The notes: a model not told the origin generated them from the sequence alone. A stretch of DNA of 64,000 nt from Owenia fusiformis (GCA_903813345.2 CAIIXF020000002.1:30932926-30996925), one strand, 5' to 3'. Shown: positions 22,806 through 34,042, counted from the first letter of the stretch. Numbers and translations are program-made.

Positions 22806-23018
22806 ATATTATAAACACTGAATAAACCAGCCATTGGTTACAAATACTTCAAGTGTGATGCCATTCTTGAGGATGGGAGAAGTGTACTCCTGTCATTGGC
22901 AGAGGAGAACGTTCAGTTTGTCACAGAAAAGAAGTTTTATGCAATAACCAGGCCAGGAAAATTTCAGACATCTGATGACTCAGTGTGTGGCGAGAAAAAA
23001 TTAGATTCTAATGGCAAG
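22806..23018 (+). CDS. Candidate coding exon, OB-fold-like
   Basis: The frame through 22896 extends upstream and reads YKYFKCDAILEDGRSVLLSL, then AEENVQFVTEKKFYAI. The pattern YxKCxAILEDGT..VxL...xENxxFVxxxKxYxIxxxRxxxF resembles an RPA-like OB-fold strand order. A possible donor AAG|GTAATC lies at about 23019. No partner exons were found and there is no start codon context, so this may be an orphan exon or a repeat-derived piece. The family is not firmly recognised. Confidence 0.3.
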
Positions 23019-23413
23019 GTAATCAACTTGTTAAATATTCATCCACATTCACATGCAGGCTACACCCGGGCTGGGGTTCACTCTAATAATTTGGATATCA
23101 GTCATTGATCTCCGGGGTGATTTTGTTATAGCTAGGTTCATCCTAGGTTAGACCATGGCCCATGGTTAGACTATAGCGGGGGGGGGGAGTTGATCAGGTT
23201 TCGCCCACACTAGCAATGACTTATCTTGTTCCAAGCCCATCCTCTTGGTTTGTGAGATAGTCTTGGAGTGAGATAGTCTTGGAATGAGATAAGCAATGAC
23301 CACGACCTAGGTGGCGTGTTTTGGCACGAAAAAAAAATTGTTCTGAATAGTGACCCCTAGGGTGTTTCTCGAATCAATGGGCATCAGAAAATGTGGTAGG
23401 GGCCTAGGGGGAG

Positions 23414-24344
23414 CAGGCCCGTAGCCAGGATTTGCCAAGGGGGGTTCACTTTTCAAAGACAAATTTGGCCTAAAATCACATGAAAATTGCTTAAGGTGCT
23501 ATGGAAGTTAACAGGAAATGACAAAACAGGAAGTGACAATTTTTTTTGCATTTTTAGATATTTTTTGAATAAAAATAACAGAGTTCTGGTTTGACCTCCA
23601 GTCAATTTAACTATTTCCACATATCATTTACATGACCAGGATCACAATGTGCATGGTCAGAATGACCCTAAACATGATGAAATAACCTTTTTAGCCCTTT
23701 GAAAGTGTGACTGAAAAAAAGCTAAAAGTAGGAGCGTAGGGATAGTCACTGAACAGAATCTTTTGAATTTTTCAGAAAATGTGCCCAATATAATGCTCTA
23801 ACTAGTACAATCTTTGAAATTTTAGAAAATTGTCTTAAACAAAAATGGCAGTCATAAAAAGGAAAATAGATCGCTTTTCAAATCACTTTTTTCATTTTTC
23901 TTTTCTTTTTCTATGAATGATATCAAATTTTCAAAGATTGTATCATTTAGAGCAATATATTGGGCACATTTTCTGAAAAATTCAAAAGATTCTGTTCAGT
24001 GACCTTCCCTACGCTCCTACTTTTAGCTTTTTTTCAGTCACAGTTTCAAAGGACTAAAAAGGTTATTTCATCATGTTTAGGGTCATTCTGACCATGCACA
24101 TTGTGATCCTGGTCATGTAAATGATATGTGGAAATAGTTAAATTGACTGGAGGTCAAACCAGAACTCTGTTATCTTTATTCAAAAAATATCTAAAAATGC
24201 AAAAAAATTGTCACTTCCTGTTTTGTCATTTCCTGTTAAGTTCCATAGCACCTTAAAATGGTGAAAAACTGAATGATTTTGAAAGAATTTTTGGCCAGGG
24301 GGGTTCGCCCGAACCCTCCGAACCCCCCCCTGGCTACGGGCCTG
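23414..24344. mobile_element. Large palindromic MITE, terminal repeat CAGGCCCGTAGCCAGG
   Basis: The element is almost entirely two inverted arms of about 330 bp (23500-23835 and 23920-24255) around a short centre near 23,880. Both ends read CAGGCCCGTAGCCAGG inwards. GGGAG directly flanks both sides (23409-23413, 24345-24349), a probable target duplication. Termini of this kind are shared with the copies at 33.9 kb and 58.0 kb. A hAT-like origin is suspected but the short duplication does not prove it. Confidence 0.8.
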
Positions 24345-24539
24345 GGGAGGTCTAAACTTCAACGGATTTGTTTGAAATTTTTTGTGCTTGCTTTCCTTTA
24401 TCAGGAGGCCAACTGGGCAAAACCATCTTGATCTGAAAAAAAAGTCGAAAAGTGAAACACCCTAGCACCTACTTTTGCGCGCCAGTTTTAACCCTGATAA
24501 TAATGATCAGTCCCTAATTTTATGTGAATGTGAAACACA

Positions 24540-24611
24540 TAGGCCAAGGGGAAAGTATATGTAAACCCAATACAAGATTTAGGTTTACGTATACTTTCCC
24601 CTTGGCCTATG
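24540..24611. repeat. Short perfect hairpin (30-bp stem)
   Basis: ATAGGCCAAGGGGAAAGTAT continuing to TGTAAACC is followed, after about 12 bp, by its reverse complement ending CTTTCCCCTTGGCCTAT, with one mismatch. It lies just left of the 24,685 transposon. Confidence 0.8.
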
Positions 24612-25138
24612 GTGAAACATGCCGCAAATTGCCTCAAAACTGAAACTGAGAAGCTCAATATAGGATAGCAATAATATCAATCTACAGTCTTCCAAACAAT
24701 TTTTTGAAGCAATCGAAGGATCAGCGCAGTGAATGAACGTGAGAATAAGGGGATTGAACATCATTTCTGTTTGTTGCATTCTGACCAATTGCAGAGTGGG
24801 AATAGTGGGGTCTGGGGTTCTCCCCCAGAAAATTTCAAAATTTGAACATCATTTGGTGCATTTGGACCAATTTCAGAGCATAAGTCCAATTCCCAGGTCT
24901 GAATTCAGTGTTTGTAATGTGTTGTTGACAATCCATCCATAACTATCTATTTTGATTGCTAGTTAAAATTCTGACTTTTTAAGGGGGTGTGCACCCCCCA
25001 TGCCACCCTCTAGATCTGCAAGTGCATGATAGCCAAACTACCAAAATATACAAAAGTTAGGTCTTTTACATATCGTCCCCTCAGTGTTATAATGTTCTAT
25101 GTCCATTTCGGCAAAAAGTAATATAATGTTAGATATAT

Positions 25139-28100
25139 CAGTTGGACGGCACATTGCCTTAACCCATCAGCTTTATGACGTGCACTTCCGCGTGGGACTA
25201 TATCTTTACAACGGGAATTTCAAGTTTTTGTCAGTGTAGACATAAAAAGTTGCGGTCCTCTCACTCGCGCAGTTTTTAATATTTTCATTTGAAACTTGCA
25301 GGAACGGTGCTTTGAATCTAGCTCTCTACTCTTTGAAAACGTCATGTAGAATCGAAACAGTTGAACTATTTATTTTTGGAAAAAATGTAACAAATTTTTA
25401 TTTCTTGTCATATTTATCCGATATTTTGTCATCATGAAATTCGAGATTCCTTTTAATGATGGTGCAAATTCCATAACAATTGATGAATTTTTATTATCAG
25501 AGTTATGTTTTCCAAAAACGGTGTAACACTGTGCATGTTTCTTTAATTGACGGCACAATTGCCTTTAATTGGGCGAATGTACAGGTCCCGACGCAATAAG
25601 CTTTATTTGATTAATACACTCAAAAATAAAGTTTGCTATCAAATTGGAATGTTCATAAAACATAAACCTTGCCTTTGTTTTCCCAATTCTAAAAGCAGGC
25701 CAAATAAACTATGAAAATCGTTTGACTCTCGAGACTACAGAACTTGAACATACTAAAATCGAAGTTACCTATAGTCACGCTTGTAAAGTTAATTATATGT
25801 TTAACGGCGTGCTGAGTGAATGTATCTAATCAAATTTGTGACATACCCATAAGATCGTAGATCACGATTCTAAGTTTAAAATGTAATTTGGATTCGTAAG
25901 AAGTATTTCTGTTTTAAACTTACCTTTGCTGTCTGAAAAAGATCAATATTCATAGACGGGAATGTTGAAACCTATATTTCCTTTGAATGACCTGCATTAA
26001 ATTGTACTACGAAATGATCCTGTGGAGAAAAGTTGATGAATTCCAAACAGCTAGTTCTAGCAAATCTACTAGTATAAGCTTACTTTCTTTCTTATTTCAA
26101 TGTTAAAAATATCTATTCAAATGTTTCATTTTTAAAATGATCTTGGCTTCCCTTAACTTAAATGTGTGACAAATGAAGAATGCTTTTTACCACATCAAAC
26201 TTAAGACGTGAATTTGACAATTACTCGTGTTATAACGCGATTTTCTTTCATTTTCTACAAAAATGGTATGTTTTCTAAAGGTCACTTATGTTAATCTATC
26301 ACCGTGGTATGATTGAAAATGAAAGAACTGAACCAAGTATTGTCGACTTGTTTGAATTATAAGATTTATTTTGATTGATTTAATCTCTTCTTGAATTTTA
26401 AAACTTTTGTCCGAATTACATCTGCTATGGAATTAAAGTTCAAATATACCTCAGAATTGCTTATTGAATTAACCTAGCAATTAATTTGAAAATAATTCTC
26501 TACATAGGTTATATATCATAGATCATAGATATGTAAAAAATAAAAATGTGTTTTGAAAGATGAATTGGTAACAAACGTTTTCGTACACGTGCCATTCTTC
26601 ACCTTCAGCCCACTTAAAGCACGAAATCCCGTATGACGTAATATAACGAAAATGCGCAGATAATTGATATTTTTTTGAATTTTAATTCAACTCACATTGA
26701 CCTTTCTTATTTAGAACGTGTTTAAAGTTCTCATGTTAAGAAAATAAATATGTGGAAAGGCAATGGTTTAAAGCTTATGAAAATGTCAAAATCATAATTC
26801 AGTTTTTAAAATAAGATATTGACATGCATTCACGCACATGTGACATTATCTCTTTTTGTGCGATTCAAACATAAAAATCTCATTACAGTTATACATATGA
26901 ACCAATCTTAGCCATGCCTTTCTAATAGAAGGAACTAAATTTGAATCAAAAAATAATTCTGTGTAAAGATGATTCCCCATAGATATAATAAATGTCAAAA
27001 ATGTCAAAAAAATATCAAAAATTAAATACTCACACGCTTTTAAGCACACATGACCTTTTCCAGTTTTGCTCATTTTATTTACCTTGAAAACCAAGGAGAC
27101 CGAACGCAATTGCTATATACAACCTTGATACGTGTACCAGGTCTATAATTGCATTTTCTCATTGAAGGAACCAAGCAAAAATTATAAAAATAATTCTGCG
27201 TAGAGGTGATGCTTCACAAATAATATTAATGTCAAAAAATTAATTCATTTCTTCAAAATTAAATACTGACACGCATTTACGCACACATGACCTTTTCCAG
27301 TTTTGCTTATTTCATTTACCTTGAAAATTAGACAGACTGGACGCAATTGCCCAATACTTCTTTGATACGTGTGCCAGGTTTATAATTGCATTTTCTCATG
27401 GAAGGAACCAAGCAAAAATTATAAAAATAATTCTATGTTAAGGTGATGCTTCACAAATAATATTAATGTCAAAACTTTTATTCATTTCTTCAAATCCAAA
27501 TACTGACACGCTTTTACGCACACGTGACCTTTTCTCCTTTTGCTCATTTTATTTATCCTAAAAATCAGTGAGCCTTAATACATTGTCCGATACTTCTTTA
27601 ATACGTGTCGGGTCTAAAATTGCAGTTTATCATGAAAGAAATCGAACAATTATTATAAAATAATTATGTGTAAAGGTGATGTTCTTCAGATTTTATAAAC
27701 ATCAAAATTGTAATTCATTTATTGAAATAACCACATGCTTTACGCACACATAACCTTTTCCCTTTTGTTCATTTTATCTATCTTTAAAATCAGTGAGCCT
27801 GAACTCATTGCTAAATACTTTTTGATACGAGTCAGCTCCAGGTTTAAAATTACATTTTATCATGGAACAAATCGAGCAATCATTATTAAAATAATTCTGT
27901 GTAAAGGTGATGTTCCACAGACAATATATATGTCAATTTGATAATTCAGTTACTCAAAATGAAATATCCACTACTTTTTGGATTCAACCATGCATATAAC
28001 GTCGTAAAATACACATTTCTACCGAAATTATGTCCAACCGTTTTCGCAGAAAATGTAACAAATGAAGGCATTTTATCGGAACTGATTGATATTTGGTACT

Positions 28101-28472
28101 TATAAAATATCGTATTTACTTTAACTTTTAAGCGATTTAGACATTTAAAAAAATGATGTTTAATCAATGTTAATTTCGCACGAATATAGGGTACAAAATG
28201 AGTGAAAGTCTCACGTGTTTGATTGCATTTTACTCCCATTTATGTGCATATTTCTAAAATCAAAATGAGATCGTTGGAAAGAAGAGATCAGTAGAATTCT
28301 ATCCGTCACTTTCATTTTCAAATGTTCAAATGTTTACCGTTTCAATGGACCTCATAAAGATGGTAGCCAACGGACCAGAAACAAGTAGTGCGATGACGTC
28401 ATATATCGCTACACCACTTTGATATAAAGTTTGGTAAACAACAATGGTTTTTTTCAATGTGCCGTCCTACTG
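25139..28472. mobile_element. Nested 3.3-kb non-autonomous element, TIR CAGTNGGACGGCACATTG
   Basis: Both termini read CAGT(T/A)GGACGGCACATTG inwards (18 bp, one mismatch) and TAT flanks both sides (25136-25138, 28473-28475). No coding frame is seen inside. It contains a five-copy tandem array. An internal GACGGCACAATTGCC at about 25,548 echoes the terminus. The superfamily is unknown. Confidence 0.7.
26690..27950. repeat. Tandem array, about 230-bp unit, five copies
   Basis: The marker GCACACATGACCTTTTCC recurs at 26,834 (variant), 27,044, 27,281, 27,518 and 27,743, giving periods of 210, 237, 237 and 225 bp. Each copy also has a GATACGTGT..CAGGT segment and a CATGGAAGGAACCAAGCAAA-like segment. 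The CACGTG/CACATG boxes are E-box-like. Confidence 0.8.
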
Positions 28473-28656
28473 TATGGTTCTGAGACATACTTCTTGTGAA
28501 GTTAAATGTTAAAATGTCCTATCTCTATTTTAATAAATATATAACAAGTGGCAAACTGTTCTATTTCCACTTTTCTGATAATCTGCTCCATACTATGTTA
28601 CCCTATGTCCTTGACCAATGAAATCTGTTGAATTTGTCATGTGACCAAAAGTTAAG

Positions 28657-28681
28657 ATGGTGGCAAAAAGAAAACAACAAA
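28657..28681 (+). other. Possible short first exon with GTAAGT donor
   Basis: ATGGTGGCAAAAAGAAAACA begins a basic eight-codon peptide that runs into a consensus donor (A|GTAAGT, GT at 28682). An acceptor TTTTCCAG ends at 28,929, right before the F-box-like frame. The phases do not join cleanly to that frame as it stands, so this is only a possibility. Confidence 0.25.
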
Positions 28682-28930
28682 GTAAGTTTGAAAACGTTTT
28701 TGTCATATTAATGAACCTTTATATATTTGATTCACCATAGTTTACATTCCTAGTATCATCTTCTATCATAAAGATCATTTTGATACTATAAACTTCTCCA
28801 TGTTGTGTCTGTATGTAGACAGATTGAAGATTTTACAAAAAACATGTTGGAAATAGAACAATATGACATTTAATCATTTTACTGAATGATATTGTTAGTT
28901 TAAAATTAGACCGATGCTTTGTTTTCCAGG

Positions 28931-29620
28931 ATGTTAGAATTCTTACCCAATGAACTCTTGATCGATTCAAAGAAGTTACAAAAATTATAGACTGGAGCAT
29001 TATCAATATAAGTAACACATCTTTAGATGAGGACGACTTAAAGTTGATCAAAGAAAAGTGTAGAGACTCAGATGAATTTTCCATTCTAGGAACAAACACT
29101 TCATTCGATAGAGAAGTTGTATTTGACTTTGATTTTTACATATTTGATACCTTAACAAATGGGGAGAATATTACATGGTTATCATTAGACTTTTGCCCAG
29201 TGTCAACGTTGATAGTACTGCGACATTTGCCAAATATTGAGATTTTAAGTCTTTTGCACTGCAATAATCTTGTACCAGACGACATAACCGCAATACAACA
29301 TTGCAATAGAATTGAACAGTTATATATATCGCATACAGGTATAACGGCTATATCACTTCTGGACGTGTTATGTCGTGGACGTGTTATGTCGTGGACGTGT
29401 TATGTCGTGAACGCTTTGAGAATCTATTCTGTATCGATTGCCAGGGAATCGAATTTACATTTTTAGAGATACTTGCAACAACTCAGGTTGTGGGCAAGCT
29501 GTACTACTTTGGCCTAAGTTTGTTTCCAACACTGACATTGCCGATGTTCAATATGCACTTCAGAGACCGATATACCCACATAGACTGGAGATTGTTCTAA
29601 TTGTAGTAATCATGAGTTGA
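28931..29620 (+). pseudogene. Broken F-box / leucine-rich-repeat-like gene
   Basis: ATG at 28931 gives MLEFLPNELL, an F-box start. A frame change near 28,960 leads to DRFKEVTKIIDWSIINIS and the frame holding 29,044-29,466, with LRR-like segments (WLSLDFC, LPNIEILSLLHCNNL, DDITAIQHC, IEQLYISHTGI). A third frame from 29,406 (RFENLFCIDCQGIEFTFLEI) continues in the same style to 29,600. The second break is explained by 2.9 tandem copies of a 16-bp unit at 29,359-29,406: removing two copies (32 bp) restores the frame. F-box/LRR proteins are substrate receptors of SCF ubiquitin ligases. Here the gene looks dead. It lies 85 bp upstream of the transposase-like gene on the same strand and within the same transposon. 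Confidence 0.55.
29359..29406 (+). repeat. 16-bp tandem repeat that shifts the reading frame
   Basis: GTGGACGTGTTATGTC is present about 2.9 times. Sixteen is not a multiple of three, so expansion from one to three copies moves the frame by two bases. Confidence 0.9.
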
Positions 29621-29704
29621 TAAACATCATGGCAAAGAGCTTGTAGTGTACATGGATCAAGACAGCAGATTAAGACTATACTCACTGAAATTAAATTAAT
29701 CTAA

Positions 29705-31486
29705 ATGCCTGATGAAAAGGATGTACCACCTGTTAGGGCCAGGAAAAGACAAAGGGATATTGAAAATTGGAAGTGTAATATAAGAAAAAGATTAAGACAA
29801 TCAGGTCACGAATATGTTGATTCCAAAGGTAGATTTAGGTTGAGGAAATCAGTAAAAAACAGAAAAGATTGTCTTAGGTGTAAATATGAGTGCAGTCTTA
29901 ATATTTCCTCGAAAGAAAGACAAGAAATACATAGTGACTTTTGGAAGTTGAATGACAATGAGAAATGTAATTTTTACAACAAAACTACGAAGAAAACATT
30001 GAAAACTAGAACAAGAACAAATAAACAAAAATCTAGGAGAAACTTTACATTAAGATATTTTTTCATCGTGAAAGATGAAAGTGTTCGAGTTTGCAAAGAC
30101 TTCTATTTAAGTACCCTGGACATTTTGGCTAGAAGAGTTTCATATTTCCATGAAAATAAACCAGAAAGTGGTATCCCAAAAAGATCTGCCTCAGGTAGAC
30201 ATCGAAAAAGATTTATCCCTGAAGCAAAACGTAATGAAGTGAGAAAACACATCAAGTCTTTCCCTGTTGTTGAATCCCATTATTGCAGGGCCAAGACAAA
30301 ACGTCAATACCTAGATTCTTCCCTCAGTCTCTCAAAAATGTATCGCCTCTACTCCCAAGAAACACTTGATCCAGTCAAAATCCATGTATATCGTGATATC
30401 TTTAACTCTGAATTTAATTTTGGATTTCACCAACCACGAAAAGACTTATGTGACCTATGTGAGGAGTACAACGCATGTAAAAAAAGAAATGATACCATAG
30501 GAGATGAACTTCTCGAAAAATATACAAACCATAAAGCAAGTAAGGATGCGACCAAAGCAGAGAGAGATAAAGATAGGTTGATAAATGAGGAAACACATGC
30601 AGTTATATGTGTTGATCTGGAGAATGTCATTACAGTCCCAAAAGCCAACATTGGATGTTTTTACTACAAAAGAAAACTAGCTACATATAACCTCACAGGT
30701 CACGTCAAAATAAATGGTAGAAAATCCGGAATATGTTGTGTATGGAATGAATCAGAAGGTGGGCGTGGGAGCAATGAGATAGCAAGTGCTATAGTATGCA
30801 TATTGAATGAAGTCATTGAAAAGAACCAGGAAATTCGACATATAACGCTATGGTCAGATTCATGTGTCTGCCAAAACAGAAACTCTGTATTAAGTATGGC
30901 AATCAAGAATGTACTTAAAAAGTACATGCAAGACAATCCAAACAAAGCACTAACTATTACACAGAAATACTGTGAACCAGGACATTCTAGTATTCAAGAA
31001 GTGGACAGCATGCACAGTATTATTGAAAATGCCCTAAGTAATAAGGACATATTTAGTCCGCAGACTGTATACGCCCTACTTCCTTACGAAGTCATTAATA
31101 TGGCAGAAAGGGGCTTCTATGACTTTAAAAAGCCAGCAAAAAACTGGCGATTTAACATGATACCATATACCAAAGTTAAACATGTAAAGTACATGTCAAA
31201 CTCACCATATAGCATGGAATACAAAACATCCTTCATTCAGGAATATAGTGAAGATGTATCCATCAGACCAACAACAAGAAAACATGATGCAGGAACGCCA
31301 ACAAAGCTTTCCAAGATTGAATGGCCCAGAGTGGAAAGGATAAAACAAAAACCAGAGCTATCTTTAGATAAGATACATGACATCACATCTATGCTAAAAT
31401 ACATGCCAACAAGTGACATGATTTACATGAAAAACATTACTTCAAAATACAAAGTAATGCCTAAGAGGGGAAGGAAGAAAAATTAG
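29705..31486 (+). CDS. 593-residue transposase-like protein (DUF7869-like, RNase H fold suspected)
   Basis: This is an intact single-exon gene. Residues 1-50 are very basic. A Cys cluster lies at 56-63 (CLRCKYEC). Residues 170-215 carry HIKSFPVVESHYCR and LSLSKMYRLY, typical of a large invertebrate family of unnamed proteins. A second Cys pair is at 249-252 (CDLC). The core has CVDLE (Asp304), then FYYKRKLATYNLTGH, WNESEGGRGSNEI, WSDSC (Asp385) with CQNRN, and EPGHS followed by EVDSMHSIIE (Asp434, Glu441). Acidic residues spaced like this suggest a DDE/D-type RNase H fold; this is inference, and the DUF7869 label is from memory. The C terminus is basic (KRGRKKN), possibly a nuclear signal. 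The ATG at 29705 is the first Met of the frame. AATAAA signals lie downstream (31,676 onward). It lies inside inverted repeats with TA flanks, so it is the likely transposase of that element; a domesticated host gene is the alternative. Confidence 0.72.
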   Translation: MPDEKDVPPVRARKRQRDIENWKCNIRKRLRQSGHEYVDSKGRFRLRKSVKNRKDCLRCKYECSLNISSKERQEIHSDFWKLNDNEKCNFYNKTTKKTLKTRTRTNKQKSRRNFTLRYFFIVKDESVRVCKDFYLSTLDILARRVSYFHENKPESGIPKRSASGRHRKRFIPEAKRNEVRKHIKSFPVVESHYCRAKTKRQYLDSSLSLSKMYRLYSQETLDPVKIHVYRDIFNSEFNFGFHQPRKDLCDLCEEYNACKKRNDTIGDELLEKYTNHKASKDATKAERDKDRLINEETHAVICVDLENVITVPKANIGCFYYKRKLATYNLTGHVKINGRKSGICCVWNESEGGRGSNEIASAIVCILNEVIEKNQEIRHITLWSDSCVCQNRNSVLSMAIKNVLKKYMQDNPNKALTITQKYCEPGHSSIQEVDSMHSIIENALSNKDIFSPQTVYALLPYEVINMAERGFYDFKKPAKNWRFNMIPYTKVKHVKYMSNSPYSMEYKTSFIQEYSEDVSIRPTTRKHDAGTPTKLSKIEWPRVERIKQKPELSLDKIHDITSMLKYMPTSDMIYMKNITSKYKVMPKRGRKKN

Positions 31487-31675
31487 GTACAAGAAAGCAT
31501 GGGTAAAGGAGATATAAGATGATAATTGAGAGACTTACTAATAGCGCTTTTTTATCTATATACAAGTATATTGCAGTTACTTGTGTTGTAGACACATTGA
31601 TCTAAGATTTCTTCATCCTAGCATTGATGTGCGATTTGAATTTTCATTTGATCAATAGTGATTAGTTGTTTTATA

Positions 31676-32315
31676 ATAAATGCAAAATGCATTGCAAAAT
31701 AAAAATTTGTAGAATGAGTTCTAAATACTAGATAGTAGAAGTTTTATTGTGTTGAAGACACATGGACTTTATTTGAACAATGATGAGCGGTTTTATTCTA
31801 ATTTCCAATCATGGGTAAACATGACTGTTATATAGGGCTATAGGTTATGTAGGCTAAGTAAATAAGTAAATAAAGTAAGTAAATGCAAAATGTATTGCAA
31901 AATAAATAAAAATTTGTAGAATGAGTTCTAAATACTAGATAGTAGAAGTTTTATTGTGTTGAAGACACATGGACTTTATTTGAACAATGATGAGCGGTTT
32001 TATTCTAATTTCCAATCATGGGTAAACATGACTGTTATATAGGGCTATAGGTTATGTAGGCTAAGTAAATAAGTAAATAAAGTAAGTAAATGCAAAATGT
32101 ATTGCAAAATAAATAAAAATTTGTAGAATGAGTTCTAAATACTAGATAGTAGAAGTTTTATTGTGTTGAAGACATGGACTTTATTTGAACAATGATGAGC
32201 GGTTTTATTCTAATTTCCAATCATGGGTAAACATGACTGTTATATAGGGCTATAGGCTATGTAGGCTAAGTAAATAAGTAAATAAAGTAAGTAAATGCAA
32301 AATGTATTACAAAAT
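31676..32315. repeat. 207-bp tandem triplication
   Basis: The marker AGAATGAGTTCTAAATACTA occurs at 31,711, 31,918 and 32,125, a period of exactly 207 bp. Copies are nearly identical; the third lacks two bases in GACACATGG. Each copy contains AATAAA motifs, so it may supply repeated polyadenylation signals to the upstream gene. Confidence 0.92.
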
Positions 32316-32876
32316 GAAAGTTGCGGAATGGAATAGCAGCTATTTTGTGTAATTTATGAGTTCATATTTGAAACTCCATTTAAACAGTGATGTCAGAAGA
32401 GATTCATATTTTTGTATAGTTTATTTTTGTAATAAAATGCATCACCAAGAAAAATGTTCTGTTGATAAACTATCAATGAAAATCCATGCTTTAAATTTGA
32501 CTTTAAATTTTATTGATTCATATTGTTCTATATCCATGAACCAAAGGTTCATTTAAACTACTTTGTTCTATCTCCATTTTCAAAGTTTTAAAAAAAAACA
32601 TATGAACACTTGACATACCCATTTAATGGAAAAACACACTCATATTTAAGACAGTTAAAATATCCTGTTGAGAAATAGCTTGAAACATTTGTCATTTCTT
32701 ATAATTCCTAAATATAAATGCTGGTTTTTCTCACTTCACACATTTTGTGATTTAGAACACTATAACACTGAGGGCACGATATGTTTGTATTTCTTCATAT
32801 ACTGTTGCAATTTGATCCTTCGATTGCTTATTTTTTAGAATCAAATTCTTCAAAAAAAATTGTTTGGAAGACTGTA

Positions 32877-33910
32877 TGAGTAATATTTTACATATATAAT
32901 AATATTATGTGTTCTGTTGGCTTTTTGTGGTATAAATCTGCTTTTAAAGTTATGGAATTCCCCACTGGCTAAGGGAATTCCGTGATGTGATGTCAGACGA
33001 GTATCAGCTTGGAGATTGTAGAATTACATGTTAAAAATAATGCAGTAATGATGCAAGGAGGTTTGTATATTCCTCCTCTGTTCTGGTAAACCAAATCAAT
33101 CATGAGCTGTTCAGCATATTCTTTGAGGGAGGGGGGTGGGGGGTAATCACAATTGTTTTGTGTGAATATTGCCTTGTACCTGCTAATGTAAGGTAGCAGA
33201 TCCGTGCCTGATTTGAGTTGGGTCTAATTGTGTTTTGTAATCAGTGGTGTTTTAGGTTGTGCCTCATTTGAAGGAGGTCGTGTATGTTATAATGCATGGT
33301 TTCATTGGTCTGATGATTGTATTTTTTGTTTGATTGTGTTTCTGTAGCTGGTTGTGCCACATTGTGCTGTTTCAATTAGACAGTATTTTGTGTTTGTTAA
33401 GTGATTGGCTATGGTGATTGGCTATGGCAAATTAGTAGGTTGTGCCAGGCTGGAGAGACCAGTTGGGATGTGCTTAAAGTGTTTGATTGTGTCCTATTGT
33501 TGGTTGAGCCGATTGTGTTGTGCCTTATTGTACTTTGGTTAATATGAGTGGTTATGGGTGTTGTTTTGTTCATGAATAGATGTAGAAGGGATCAACAGGT
33601 ATAATGTGCACATTCTTATGAGTATGTTATAAGTCTTTTTGCCAGGCTGGAGAGAAGAATGAGGATGTGATCTTGATGGACAATCTCTTCGTGAGATGTG
33701 CTACCTGTAACTGATATGCTTCATGTTCTAAGGTTTTGTAATGAGTTAGTTGTGCTGCTGTTAGAATCTGAGATCAGTCTCATAAAGACAACTAGTTAGA
33801 TATTCAGCTATACAGTTTTATTTTTTATTTAGTTTGATAAACAGATCACATTGTTTTTCTTAGGTTCTAAAGCAATCATCAATAACTACATGAATGTTGA
33901 TCAGACATGA
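32877..33910. other. GT-rich low-complexity interval, no gene
   Basis: 33,180-33,560 is rich in TTGTG, GGTTGTGCC and GATTGTG motifs, a diffuse low-complexity stretch. GTGATTGGCTATGG is tandemly duplicated near 33,400. No coding feature is seen. Confidence 0.5.
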
Positions 33911-33911
33911 C

Positions 33912-34042
33912 TGTAGCCGGGGGGGGGGGGGCTGCATGGTTTGAGGGAGCCCTCGCCCACCCCCGGCCAAAAATTCTTTCAAAATCATGCAGTTTTTGAC
34001 AGATGTGAACCCCCCTTTGGCAAATCATGGCTAAGGGCCTAT
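33912..34042. mobile_element. Remnant of the CCGTAGCC-type MITE family
   Basis: GACTGTAGCCGGGGGG at the left and GGCTAAGGGCC at the right, with GGCCAAAAATTCTTTCAAAA and CATGCAGTTTTTGAC inside, match the subterminal parts of the 23.4-24.3 kb palindrome. It is short and internally deleted. Confidence 0.6.

Larger units (their letters stand above)
24685..32874 (+). mobile_element. 8.2-kb TIR transposon carrying a transposase-like gene
   Basis: The left end CAGTCTTCCAAACAATTT...GAAG...CAATCGAAGGATCA (24685-24722) is repeated in reverse at the right end (32,815-32,874), where a 21-bp segment separates the two blocks. A further inverted block, CATATCGT(C/G)CCCTCAGTG then TTATA(A/G)TGTTCTA, lies at 25,069-25,100 and, reversed, at 32,755-32,787. 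In the left arm about 340 bp of repeat sequence separates the blocks. TA flanks both ends (24683-24684, 32875-32876). Inside on the plus strand are a broken F-box/LRR-like gene and an intact 593-codon transposase-like gene, plus a nested 3.3-kb element and two tandem arrays. I infer an autonomous or recently autonomous DNA transposon; the superfamily is not established. Confidence 0.65.
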
